Positions 1 to 5,683 are shown, numbered from the stretch's first letter. The stretch is 11,284 nt of DNA from Fimbriimonadaceae bacterium (GCA_014380605.1 JACMJO010000465.1:1-11284), one strand, 5' to 3'. Notes: generated by a model from the letters alone, not told the origin. A program made the numbers and translations.

Positions 1-1
1 A

Positions 2-241
2 GTGAGCCTGCCTTCGTACGTCTACGTCGCTGAGAAAGCCAACGGAGCTTTGGCTATCGGCATCGCAAAGGATTTGGAGGTGGAAGCCTTTGTCGATAAC
101 GCGGTCGAACAGCTAATCTCGTTCCTTTTGATCGAGGAATTCACTGGTCATGGGGAGGCAATCAACCGCCAGGTGCAACTGCAATCACTTTCTGATGAAG
201 ACCTGCGAGAGTTCATTAAGGAGACCAATCCATCGCTATAG
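2..241 (+). CDS. GIY-YIG-fold protein, catalytically degenerate
   Basis: 79 residues from a GTG start at the window edge; an upstream start cannot be excluded, but the family normally begins a few residues before its Y-V-Y strand, as here. The layout matches small stand-alone GIY-YIG proteins (UPF0213/YhbQ type): a YVY strand at residues 6-8, an NGALAIGIAKDLE segment at 14-26 matching the usual NGxLYIGxTxDLE, an IEEF strand near 46-49, a helix AINRQVQLQ near 55-63 matching the usual AIxREKQLK, and a C-terminal TNPSL matching the common NPEW-like end. The key residues are changed: Tyr of YIG is Ala, the Arg after DLE is missing, and the metal-binding Glu of REKQ is Gln. These proteins are putative structure-specific nucleases; this copy is probably inactive and may only bind nucleic acid or protein. 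The family call rests on motif recall. Confidence 0.7.
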   Translation: MSLPSYVYVAEKANGALAIGIAKDLEVEAFVDNAVEQLISFLLIEEFTGHGEAINRQVQLQSLSDEDLREFIKETNPSL

Positions 242-391
242 AATCTGCTCATCGGGTTCCATGCGAAAGGTTCGGAACCACCTCAAGGTGCACAAGGTGC
301 AGGAGACCGGTCCCCTTTAGTGCCTGTGCGATCAAGGTTAGGCTCAATAGCCGAGCCGATTCCAAAGCCAAACGATCTTCTTTAGTTCGAT

Positions 392-428
392 GCGGAGGGG
401 GGCAAGTTGACCTGCCCCCTAATTCCGC
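392..428. repeat. Long GC-rich hairpin next to the tRNA-like element
   Basis: GCGGA (392-396) pairs with TCCGC (424-428). Inside it, 397-404 pairs with 413-420 (GGGGGGCA with TGCCCCCT, one G-T), with an 8-base loop at 405-412 and a 3-base bulge at 421-423. That gives about 13 pairs. No T-run follows on either strand, so it does not look like an ordinary intrinsic terminator. Read on the minus strand it follows the D-arm of the tRNA-like element, where an anticodon arm would be expected. Confidence 0.6.
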
Positions 429-486
429 GTTGCTCTACCATTGGAGCTACACAACCCACTTGGGTCGTGGAGGGACTTGAACCCCC
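426..486 (-). ncRNA. tRNA-like element with halves in permuted order
   Basis: Read on the minus strand, a T-arm comes first: stem GGGGG (486-482), loop TTCAAGT (481-475), stem CCCTC (474-470). Then CACGACCC (469-462), a 4-base loop (461-458), and GGGTTGTG (457-450), which pairs with CACGACCC over 8 bp (one G-T). Next come TA (449-448) and a D-arm: GCTC (447-444), loop CAATGGTA (443-436), GAGC (435-432). So a consensus T-arm, both acceptor strands and a consensus D-arm are present and paired, but the 3' half precedes the 5' half. The acceptor resembles tRNA-Lys ends of the GGGTCGT/ACGACCC type. I see no matching anticodon stem and no encoded CCA. It could be a circularly permuted tRNA, a tRNA mimic, or the junction of two decayed tRNA genes. 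Expression is unknown. Confidence 0.5.
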
Positions 487-542
487 AACAATTGAGATTG
501 TGCCACAGCAAGAAATCGCACCTGTTGTCGTCTGATGATTAA

Positions 543-791
543 TTATCCAGACTCATTTCGCAACGAGACAAGCCGAGCTTCTTCCCGCAATTGCTCTAGT
601 TCCTGTCGACACGTAGCTGCCTCTGCGGTCCGTTCAAGGGACGTCAATAACCTGAACTTGATTCCCACGATGGCAAGCCTGGTTGCAGCACTCGAGTATG
701 CGGACATTTCCAAGAGGGCATTGGCAAGAGAGAGGCATTCCAGGTAATCCTCGTCAGTTCGTGAGGCTTTAGCGTCCCTTATCAAACTCAA
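543..791 (-). CDS. Helical hypothetical protein (TPR-like), possible remnant
   Basis: 82 residues if read from the TTG at 791; the frame is closed by a TGA at 803-801, so there is little room for a longer start. The sequence is almost wholly helical, with alternating small and large hydrophobic residues (DYLECLSLANALLE, then a second helix pair and a charged ELEQLREEARL tail), reminiscent of one or two tetratricopeptide-type helical pairs. No catalytic motif is visible. There is no clear ribosome binding site for the TTG, and other short open pieces in different frames lie just upstream (812-889, and a 33-nt run from an ATG at 804), so this may be the 3' end of a frameshifted gene. I do not recognise the family. 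Confidence 0.4.
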   Translation of the reverse strand: MSLIRDAKASRTDEDYLECLSLANALLEMSAYSSAATRLAIVGIKFRLLTSLERTAEAATCRQELEQLREEARLVSLRNESG

Positions 792-811
792 GAGGTTCTC
801 TCATGCCTCCA

Positions 812-889
812 TCAGCGAGGAACGAGTTGTGGAGGCTCGTCCGCCTCAAGAACGGCAGACTGAAGGAGTTTTAGCAATTCTGGCGGCAT
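812..889 (-). pseudogene. Short ORF, possible 5' fragment of the gene at 543-791
   Basis: An ATG at 889 opens a 25-codon frame (begins MPPELLKLLQSAVLEADE) that looks like genuine amphipathic protein sequence and then stops at 814-812. The downstream helical ORF lies in a different frame and starts only 21 bases later. No Shine-Dalgarno precedes the ATG. It may be the head of a broken gene or simply chance; a single frameshift does not join it cleanly to the downstream ORF, because both frames have a stop within 814-801. Confidence 0.25.
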
Positions 890-945
890 TGGTGGTGTAG
901 CACGAGTGTCGATAGAGGGATATACCTCCGGGGATCAACGTCGTC

Positions 946-951
946 TATAGG
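946..951 (+). promoter_or_regulatory. -10-like TATAGG just upstream of the gene at 961
   Basis: TATAGG ends 9 bases before the ATG at 961 and there is no Shine-Dalgarno at the normal distance. A -10 element here would start transcription about at the start codon, giving a leaderless mRNA. No good -35 is visible. The call is inferred from position only. Confidence 0.3.
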
Positions 952-960
952 TTCTAAGCA

Positions 961-1311
961 ATGGTCACTCCTACCATCATCATCTCCTACATTGTATTCG
1001 CTTTTGGCAGTTATGTCGTTGCTTGCAATTGGGTCTGCGTAGTCCGCAAACTTCGCGGCCTACGCAGCGAAAGTTGGGTGCCGGTTCTTGGCGGCGTCAT
1101 TATGGCGCTTCCGATTCCCTTTGGCCTGACCTTTATTCCCTGGTATCTCTGTTGGGTGCCACTCTTGATCGATCCTGGGTGCACATACTTTGTAGTTACA
1201 CTTCTGATCGATAGAAAGAGGCACCCGGAACGCCACAGGCTTGGCGAGGTTGAAAGCGACAAACCTGCAGTGGAGTCGTTGCCACCTCAACCTTTTGATG
1301 AATCCATTTGA
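961..1311 (+). CDS. Small membrane protein, hypothetical
   Basis: 116 residues with an N-terminal hydrophobic helix (about residues 5-27), a basic loop (VRKLRGLRSES), a second hydrophobic stretch (about 39-62, SWVPVLGGVIMALPIPFG onward) and a third (about 63-82, including WVPLLIDPGC). A charged, proline-rich cytosolic tail follows. The loop-then-SWVPxLGG layout followed by WxPLLID recalls a widespread group of small uncharacterised bacterial membrane proteins with RRRxxSWVPLLGGLxGxL and WLPLLLDxG segments, often found singly. No function is known to me for that group, and the resemblance is from memory. The ATG at 961 is chosen because the first helix begins directly after it; a -10-like hexamer 9 bases upstream raises the possibility of a leaderless transcript. 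Confidence 0.65.
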   Translation: MVTPTIIISYIVFAFGSYVVACNWVCVVRKLRGLRSESWVPVLGGVIMALPIPFGLTFIPWYLCWVPLLIDPGCTYFVVTLLIDRKRHPERHRLGEVESDKPAVESLPPQPFDESI

Positions 1312-1434
1312 CTGCCTCAAGGTGCGCAAGCCACAAATCATCGCCTGCAACCAGCCGCAACCCTGAGGCTAATCCAACCCGCTGAATGCGAGAAGATGGA
1401 TCGATCTTCTAGTCCCGATTTTCTTCAAACATGG

Positions 1435-1464
1435 TTGACAAAATCCCGTTTCAAAACCTTATAG
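1435..1464 (+). promoter_or_regulatory. Sigma-70-like promoter upstream of the RNase E/G gene
   Basis: A consensus -35 TTGACA (1435-1440) is followed after 18 bases by TTATAG (1459-1464); TATAGG, one base further, is an alternative. Transcription would begin near 1470, exactly at the long inverted repeat, and would give the RNase E/G mRNA a leader of about 500 nt. The -10 is only a partial match. Confidence 0.45.
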
Positions 1465-1470
1465 GTAAGG

Positions 1471-1588
1471 GAGAGTTCGGAGTGAAGAGTTAAGAGTGGG
1501 GGAGCGGGAGTGCTCAGGTTTCGGAGGGTAGCGGGCGAAAACCGACCCTCTGATCTCTCAACTCTCAACTCTAGACCCTCAACTCTCT
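1471..1588. repeat. Long imperfect inverted repeat (about 34-bp arms)
   Basis: The left arm (1471-1503, GAGAGTT..GGAGT..AGAGTT.AGAGT) matches the reverse complement of the right arm (1555-1588) with only scattered mismatches. A nested complement AGGGT (1525-1529) with ACCCT (1545-1549) lies inside. The left arm is purine-rich and the right arm pyrimidine-rich. No transposase or clear target duplication is visible, so it could be a MITE/REP-like palindromic element or a leader hairpin; its position right after the promoter-like sequence favours a role in RNA. Confidence 0.6.
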
Positions 1589-1827
1589 ACTTGTCCAAAT
1601 TCACAACCAAATAACACAAGCGTCAGAACACAGTAAAAAACGATATACAAAATCCTGCCTCAAATGAACCTGAAAAACCGGTCAAATCCAGATTCGAATT
1701 TGGTCGCAAATCCGTCGCGACCAGGTTCAAAATCCGTCGAGAAAAAACGCGACCGCAGGCACAATTGCCTGGTACCCATTCACCATGGCAAAACAATATT
1801 AGGCAGGACTGCCCAGAAGGAGAGGGT

Positions 1828-2064
1828 ATGAGAAGCCAAAGGGATGGGGTAACCTTCAGAAGATTGCTTCCGACGGCTTCACGAGATGAACGGACCGTTG
1901 ACGCGCAATCCAAATCGTCGAAACGCGCAGGAATTCCTGCAAAAACCTATACGAATTTAACAGAAAAATATGGCATCCAACCAAGGCAGAACCCGGCGTC
2001 CCGCCCCTCGCCGAACCACTCGCAAACCCGCAACCCAGTCCCAAAACGGGGCCCGCAACGTTGA
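1828..2064 (+). CDS. Candidate upstream/overlapping ORF before the RNase gene
   Basis: AAGGAG (1817-1822) sits 5 bases before the ATG at 1828, the best Shine-Dalgarno in this leader. The frame runs 78 codons, is basic (rich in Arg, Lys, Ser, Pro), and overlaps the first 95 bases of the RNase E/G gene in another frame. The product shows no domain I recognise, and its last third is forced by the coding sequence of the RNase tail. It may be a regulatory uORF coupling translation to the RNase, or chance. If real it would stop inside the RNase gene. Confidence 0.25.
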   Translation: MRSQRDGVTFRRLLPTASRDERTVDAQSKSSKRAGIPAKTYTNLTEKYGIQPRQNPASRPSPNHSQTRNPVPKRGPQR

Positions 2065-3769
2065 GATTATTGTCAACGTCTCCAACCGCGAAACCCGAAT
2101 CGCGCTCCTCGAAGATCGACAGCTCATGGAGTACCGGGTCGAACGCGAAGAGCGAGTCGTGGGCTCGATTTTCAAAGGCATCGTCCAAAACGTCCTCCCC
2201 GGAATGGACGCCGCATTCGTCGACATCGGCCTAGAGCGCAATGCTTTCCTCTACGTAGCCGACATCATTCCCGACGAGGGAATCGGCGACAACAGCCCCG
2301 CCTCCTTGAAGCGAAGCGAGCTAAGGCGCCGCAAGATCAAAGACCTCCTAAAACCGGGCCAACAGGTAATGGTCCAAGTCACCAAAGGCCCACGAGGCAC
2401 CAAAGGCGCAAGGGTCAGCACTCGCGTTGCCCTTCCCGGCCGATACGTGGTCTTACTTCCCGAAGCCAACAATGTCGGCGTTAGCCGAAAAATCGAAGAG
2501 CGATCCGAACGAGAACGACTGAGAAGGCTTGGCGACGTGATCGTGCCCCAAGGTTTCGGACTGATCCTAAGAACGGAATGCGAAGGCCGAACCGAAGCGG
2601 AATTGAAGGCCGACATCGCCTTCCTCCAGAGCCTCTGGGGAGACGTAATGAAGACGGCCAAGCGGCTCCGCGCCCCGGCTTGCGTTCACAAGGATCAAAC
2701 CCTTCTATTTAGAACCGTACGAGACATGATGGGCGACGACATCACCCAGATGGTCATCGACGATCCGGACGAGTACGAAAAGGTCCACCTGATGGCCGGA
2801 ATGGTCGCGCCATCGATGCGAGACAAGATCCTTCTTTACGATCAGGACGATCCGATTTTCGACAACTACGGAATCGAGAAAGAACTCGAGCGGTTGCTCC
2901 AACACAAGGTGCCCCTAAAATCGGGCGGATCACTCGTCGTGGATGAGATGGAAGCCCTCACCGCCATCGACGTCAATACCGGCAAACAGGTGGGCACAAC
3001 TTCGCTCAACGAGACGATTCTGAAGGCGAACTTTGAGGCTGCAGAAGAAGCCTTGAGACAGCTCAGATTGCGCGATATGGGCGGCATAATCGTCGTGGAC
3101 TTCATCGACATGGAATCCGCCGACGACAAGAAGAAAATCCTGAACTTTTTCACGGATGGATTGACCAAGGATCGTGCCCGAACCCGCGTGGGCCGGGTCT
3201 CATCTCTCGGGTTGGTGGAGATCACTCGAAAGCGAACGGGCGAGTCGGTCACCCAAGAGATCACGGAGATCTGCCCGATGTGCGAAGGCGTGGGCCGCAT
3301 CAGCAGTAAGGAAACCGTCAGCCTGTGGATCGAGCGCGACATGTGGCGCAAGATGGGCGACGCTGGAAACGCCTTCCTGGTCGAGTGTCATCCTTCGGTC
3401 GTCGAAGCCCTCATCGGCTTGGATGGCGAAAATGTAGAGGAGCTCGAACATGAGTTGCGTAAAGGCATCTTCATCAGGGCCAATTTCGACATGGAGTACG
3501 AAGAGTACGAGATCACATCCGGCACGATCGAGGAGTTCGATCGCGTGCAGATGGGATTCCGAAGGGCCCAGGTTCTGGAATGCAACGTACGCCGGTCGGC
3601 GTTCGACAACGTGAATCGGATCGTGGGATGGACGGACAACGGCTATTTCGTCGAGCTGATCGATGGAGCCGAGTTCGTCGGCCACCGAGCGAAAGTTTGC
3701 CTTCAGGACATTCGGCGATCCTATGCCGTTGCCGATGTAATCTTGCCCGGCGTCGCCGCGCCTCGATAA
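1970..3769 (+). CDS. rng: Ribonuclease E/G family endoribonuclease
   Basis: 599 residues; single-strand RNA endonuclease of the RNase E/G family, central to mRNA decay and rRNA/tRNA maturation. A basic, Arg-rich tail (1-30) precedes the family start (NVEIIVNVSNRETRIALLED). An S1/5'-sensor region spans about 62-160 (FKGIVQNVLPGMDAAFVDIG), with an RT pair at 201-202 matching the 5'-monophosphate pocket. The catalytic DNase I-like domain has the two metal-binding aspartates, D334 in TAIDVNTGK and D377 in IIVVDFID. The Zn-link CPMC (C435, C438) is intact, supporting an oligomeric active form. A C-terminal beta domain (about 540-590) looks TRAM/OB-like. There is no long RNase E degradosome tail, so RNase G-type is preferred. 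The ATG at 1970 is the first start after an in-frame TAA (1958-1960); its Shine-Dalgarno is poor. The long leader suggests post-transcriptional control. Confidence 0.93.
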   Translation: MASNQGRTRRPAPRRTTRKPATQSQNGARNVEIIVNVSNRETRIALLEDRQLMEYRVEREERVVGSIFKGIVQNVLPGMDAAFVDIGLERNAFLYVADIIPDEGIGDNSPASLKRSELRRRKIKDLLKPGQQVMVQVTKGPRGTKGARVSTRVALPGRYVVLLPEANNVGVSRKIEERSERERLRRLGDVIVPQGFGLILRTECEGRTEAELKADIAFLQSLWGDVMKTAKRLRAPACVHKDQTLLFRTVRDMMGDDITQMVIDDPDEYEKVHLMAGMVAPSMRDKILLYDQDDPIFDNYGIEKELERLLQHKVPLKSGGSLVVDEMEALTAIDVNTGKQVGTTSLNETILKANFEAAEEALRQLRLRDMGGIIVVDFIDMESADDKKKILNFFTDGLTKDRARTRVGRVSSLGLVEITRKRTGESVTQEITEICPMCEGVGRISSKETVSLWIERDMWRKMGDAGNAFLVECHPSVVEALIGLDGENVEELEHELRKGIFIRANFDMEYEEYEITSGTIEEFDRVQMGFRRAQVLECNVRRSAFDNVNRIVGWTDNGYFVELIDGAEFVGHRAKVCLQDIRRSYAVADVILPGVAAPR

Positions 3770-3792
3770 TTTCGCGGTAACAGCTTGCGCAA

Positions 3793-3835
3793 CTCGCGTT
3801 CATGCAATCAGAATTGCAACATTCATGAACGCGAG
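3793..3835. promoter_or_regulatory. Perfect inverted repeat enclosing a start codon
   Basis: CTCGCGTTCATG (3793-3804) and CATGAACGCGAG (3824-3835) are exact reverse complements. Between them GCAAT (3804-3808) and ATTGC (3813-3817) can add an inner stem. The ATG at 3825 lies in the right arm, so a folded mRNA would hide the start codon. No T-run follows. It could also be an operator for a dimeric DNA-binding protein, or, if translation starts at the later ATG at 3858, an untranslated leader hairpin. Confidence 0.6.
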
Positions 3836-4313
3836 ACGCGAGAATCAGATCGCTTGGATGTTGCTCCTAGGCGTCGCGATGTCCCTGATGGGCATCTTTG
3901 TAACCATGATGGCCTTCGGGTCGGCAATGGGGATGAAGAGCAAATCGCCGATCTTCCTGATCGCCCTGGGCCCGCTTATGGTCGTAGGGGGCATCGTGCT
4001 GGCAGGGTTCGGAGTCTTCAGTGGACATCGATTCAATCGCAAGACCGCAAATTCAGGAGTTGAATGGCTCTCCAACTGCTACATCGTGGGCCGGTACGGG
4101 GTGAACGAGGTCGGCGAGATGGTCTTTTCGGACTTCGAGGAACTGGATTCCCCGAAGGCCAAATTCTTCGTCCGTATCAAGACCTCGGGCGGACAAGACG
4201 CCGAGTATGAATGCTCCAAGGAGCTGGTATCTCAAATTGGCGAAGGCATGATGGGCAACGTCCAGGTGCGCGGCCGGTGGCTGGGGTCGTTTACTCCCCT
4301 GCCGCGAGTCTAA
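3825..4313 (+). CDS. Two-TM membrane protein of unknown function
   Basis: 162 residues. Two strong membrane helices at about residues 9-33 and 42-66 are joined by a short loop, followed by a soluble C-terminal domain of about 90 residues ending in short beta-like strands (KFFVRIKT, NVQVRGRWLGSF). That architecture, an N-terminal membrane anchor plus a small beta domain, loosely resembles DUF2500-type proteins, but I cannot assign a family. The ATG at 3825 has no Shine-Dalgarno and lies inside a perfect inverted repeat; the ATG at 3858 would still keep most of the first helix. The gene follows the RNase by 55 bases and precedes the peptidase E gene by 3 bases, so co-transcription is likely. 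Confidence 0.75.
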   Translation: MNARRENQIAWMLLLGVAMSLMGIFVTMMAFGSAMGMKSKSPIFLIALGPLMVVGGIVLAGFGVFSGHRFNRKTANSGVEWLSNCYIVGRYGVNEVGEMVFSDFEELDSPKAKFFVRIKTSGGQDAEYECSKELVSQIGEGMMGNVQVRGRWLGSFTPLPRV

Positions 4314-4316
4314 ACC

Positions 4317-5027
4317 ATGAACATCATTGCTATCGGAGGCGGATCTGTTGGGTCGGGCGAAACGGAGTCCATCGACCGAGAGCTAATCGGCTTGACCGGC
4401 AAGCCGAATCCGAAAGCCCTGTTTATTCCCACTGCCAGCAATGACGACCCCGGCTATGCCCAGGAGGTCGCATCGGCGTACTCCCGCTATGGCTGCACGG
4501 TAGATTCCCTGATGCTATCTGCCGGAGACGATCCTCACAAGATTCGCGATGCCGATCTTATCTATGTAGGCGGCGGGAATACCAAGATGATGATCGAAAT
4601 TTGGCGAGAAGCTGGCGTCGATCTGTTACTGAAGGAGCACCTGGATCAAGGGAAGCCCGTGGGTGGTTTAAGCGCGGGAGCATTGTGCTGGTTTCGAGTC
4701 GGCAACAGCGACTGGCCCCAATACGAAGGCATCCCCGGCGTTAATACGGCGAGGCTGGATTGCCTCGGACTGGTCGATCTAGTTTTATGCCCGCATACCC
4801 GCGATGAAGGATTTAGGCTTGGCGAGTTCAGGGAGATGATGAAAGGCGAGCGTGGGCCCGGGGTAGGCCTGGATGATGGCTGTGCTATCCAAGTCAAGGG
4901 CAACCAATACCGCATCCTGGCTTCGCTTCCCGGTTCCGTCGCTCACAGGATTGAGTGGGTTAGCGGTGCACTAGAGGAACGAACGTTGGAGCCCCACGGC
5001 GACTTCCGAGACATGACGGCGCTCTAA
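4317..5027 (+). CDS. Peptidase E family protein (S51, class I glutamine amidotransferase-like)
   Basis: 236 residues, the usual length for peptidase E (alpha-aspartyl dipeptidase). The fold signature is clear: N-terminal MNIIAIGGGS strand-turn, an IPTAS segment (37-41), LIYVGGGNT (81-89), and the nucleophile elbow GLSAGA with Ser119 (117-122). The His of CPHTRDEG (H160) suits the catalytic His of the S51 Ser-His dyad. Peptidase E cleaves Asp-X dipeptides in the cytoplasm; related S51 members include cyanophycinases and uncharacterised YgaJ-like proteins, so the exact substrate is uncertain. No signal peptide. It starts 3 bases after the stop of the two-TM gene, which supports translational coupling, although the pair has no obvious shared role. 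Confidence 0.87.
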   Translation: MNIIAIGGGSVGSGETESIDRELIGLTGKPNPKALFIPTASNDDPGYAQEVASAYSRYGCTVDSLMLSAGDDPHKIRDADLIYVGGGNTKMMIEIWREAGVDLLLKEHLDQGKPVGGLSAGALCWFRVGNSDWPQYEGIPGVNTARLDCLGLVDLVLCPHTRDEGFRLGEFREMMKGERGPGVGLDDGCAIQVKGNQYRILASLPGSVAHRIEWVSGALEERTLEPHGDFRDMTAL

Positions 5028-5060
5028 GTCGGCACGTAGCACAATCTGCCGATTCCAAAC

Positions 5061-5066
5061 TATAAT
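5061..5066 (+). promoter_or_regulatory. Perfect -10 TATAAT 8 bases before the gene at 5075
   Basis: A consensus TATAAT ends 8 bases upstream of the ATG at 5075, and there is no Shine-Dalgarno between them. Transcription would begin at or within a base or two of the start codon, giving a leaderless transcript for the gene pair 5075-6444. No clear -35 lies 16-18 bases upstream. Confidence 0.55.
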
Positions 5067-5074
5067 CACCCAGC

Positions 5075-5683
5075 ATGCCGGAAGTCGCCGAAATCTGGGC
5101 CAAGGTTCTCCCATCCATCAAACAAGGGGTAACGGGCGTTGGCGTCTGGGCGGCTCTGAATTCATGCCGGCCGATTACTCTTGAGGACAACGTTTTTGTA
5201 GTCGGCGTCCCCCATGAAGAGAGCGAACTCAGCGGTCATCTGAAGCTTGCGTCCACGAAGCGACTGATCGAGCAAACTCTGGCTACCGAACTCGGGCAAC
5301 AGATCCAATTCAGAACCATCGAAGGGATTACGCTCGACGATTGGGACCTTGAGAAGAGGCGTGACGCGGAAAAGAAGCGACTTAACGAGCAGTCCATGAC
5401 CAAGCTCCGTGCGGAGCTTCAGGCTCGCTCAAATTGGGATCAAGTTTATGAACAGCTCAGCCGCAAGTATGCGGCCGTCACCCATAAATCACTGCCTCAG
5501 AACCGAGCCCGATTCTTTGAAGAGGGCGTCGAGGTGATCGTGGAGGCGCGAAAGGGTCAGACGAACTTCGATGACCTCCAAGAGCGAAACTTTGCCCGTT
5601 GCATTGAAAGGCTTGCCCAGTATTCGGAGATGCCAAGCGCGATCGTCGCGCGCGAAATTCTGCTGAGAGCCGGCGAACTTTAA
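5075..5683 (+). CDS. Protein with DnaA domain I-like N-terminus, function unknown
   Basis: 202 residues. Residues 5-85 follow the pattern of the DnaA N-terminal domain (domain I): a first helix IWAKVLPSIKQ, Trp25 where domain I has its conserved W, then RPITLEDNVFVVGVPHE (domain I: P-hydrophobic-x-L/E-x-x-x-L-x-hydrophobic-x-V-P-x-x), a helix with SGHLKLASTKRLIEQTLATELG, and a final strand QIQFRTIEG. There is no AAA+ ATPase or DNA-binding domain IV, so this is not DnaA. Residues 88-120 are highly charged and probably coiled coil; the rest is helical with no motif I recognise. DnaA domain I mediates contacts with itself, DnaB and regulators, so this may be an interaction module (inference). 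It overlaps the following phosphodiesterase gene by one base (TAATG). Confidence 0.6.
   Translation: MPEVAEIWAKVLPSIKQGVTGVGVWAALNSCRPITLEDNVFVVGVPHEESELSGHLKLASTKRLIEQTLATELGQQIQFRTIEGITLDDWDLEKRRDAEKKRLNEQSMTKLRAELQARSNWDQVYEQLSRKYAAVTHKSLPQNRARFFEEGVEVIVEARKGQTNFDDLQERNFARCIERLAQYSEMPSAIVAREILLRAGEL

Larger units (their letters stand above)
242..542. other. Non-coding, hairpin-rich interval
   Basis: No convincing protein gene lies in these 301 bases. The interval carries several short inverted repeats: GGTTCC (255-260) with GGAACC (274-279), CACCT/AGGTG within 279-290, GGCTC (341-345) with GAGCC (353-357), a long stem at 392-428, and the tRNA-like element at 426-486. The clustering of hairpins suggests a structured RNA or the debris of one, more likely on the minus strand because the tRNA consensus boxes read that way. 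Confidence 0.5.
1312..1969. other. Long non-coding leader region ahead of the RNase E/G gene
   Basis: 658 bases without a convincing gene. It holds a promoter-like sequence (1435-1464), a long imperfect inverted repeat (1471-1588), a TGGTCGC/GCGACCA hairpin (1701-1707 with 1717-1723), a GGCAG-GA-CTGCC palindrome near 1802-1813, a strong Shine-Dalgarno with an out-of-frame ORF (1817 onward), and the perfect 14-bp palindrome GCAGGAATTCCTGC (1927-1940) about 30 bases before the RNase start. AAATCCGTCG occurs twice near 1708 and 1730. Confidence 0.5.

Noticed and set aside
426..486. Canonical tRNA gene
   Set aside because: T-arm lies upstream of the D-arm on the same strand and no anticodon stem-loop is found between them in either order, so an ordinary tRNA call is not supported.
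242..542. Two-piece (permuted) tmRNA
   Set aside because: A permuted tmRNA would also place the 3' acceptor half first, but the 5' half here has a full tRNA-type D-arm with GGTA, which tmRNA lacks, and no tag reading frame ending in an Ala-Ala type tail is visible.
2866..3685. Two 161-codon minus-strand frames
   Set aside because: Both are antisense to the RNase E/G catalytic and C-terminal domains and are mirrored codon-usage artefacts.
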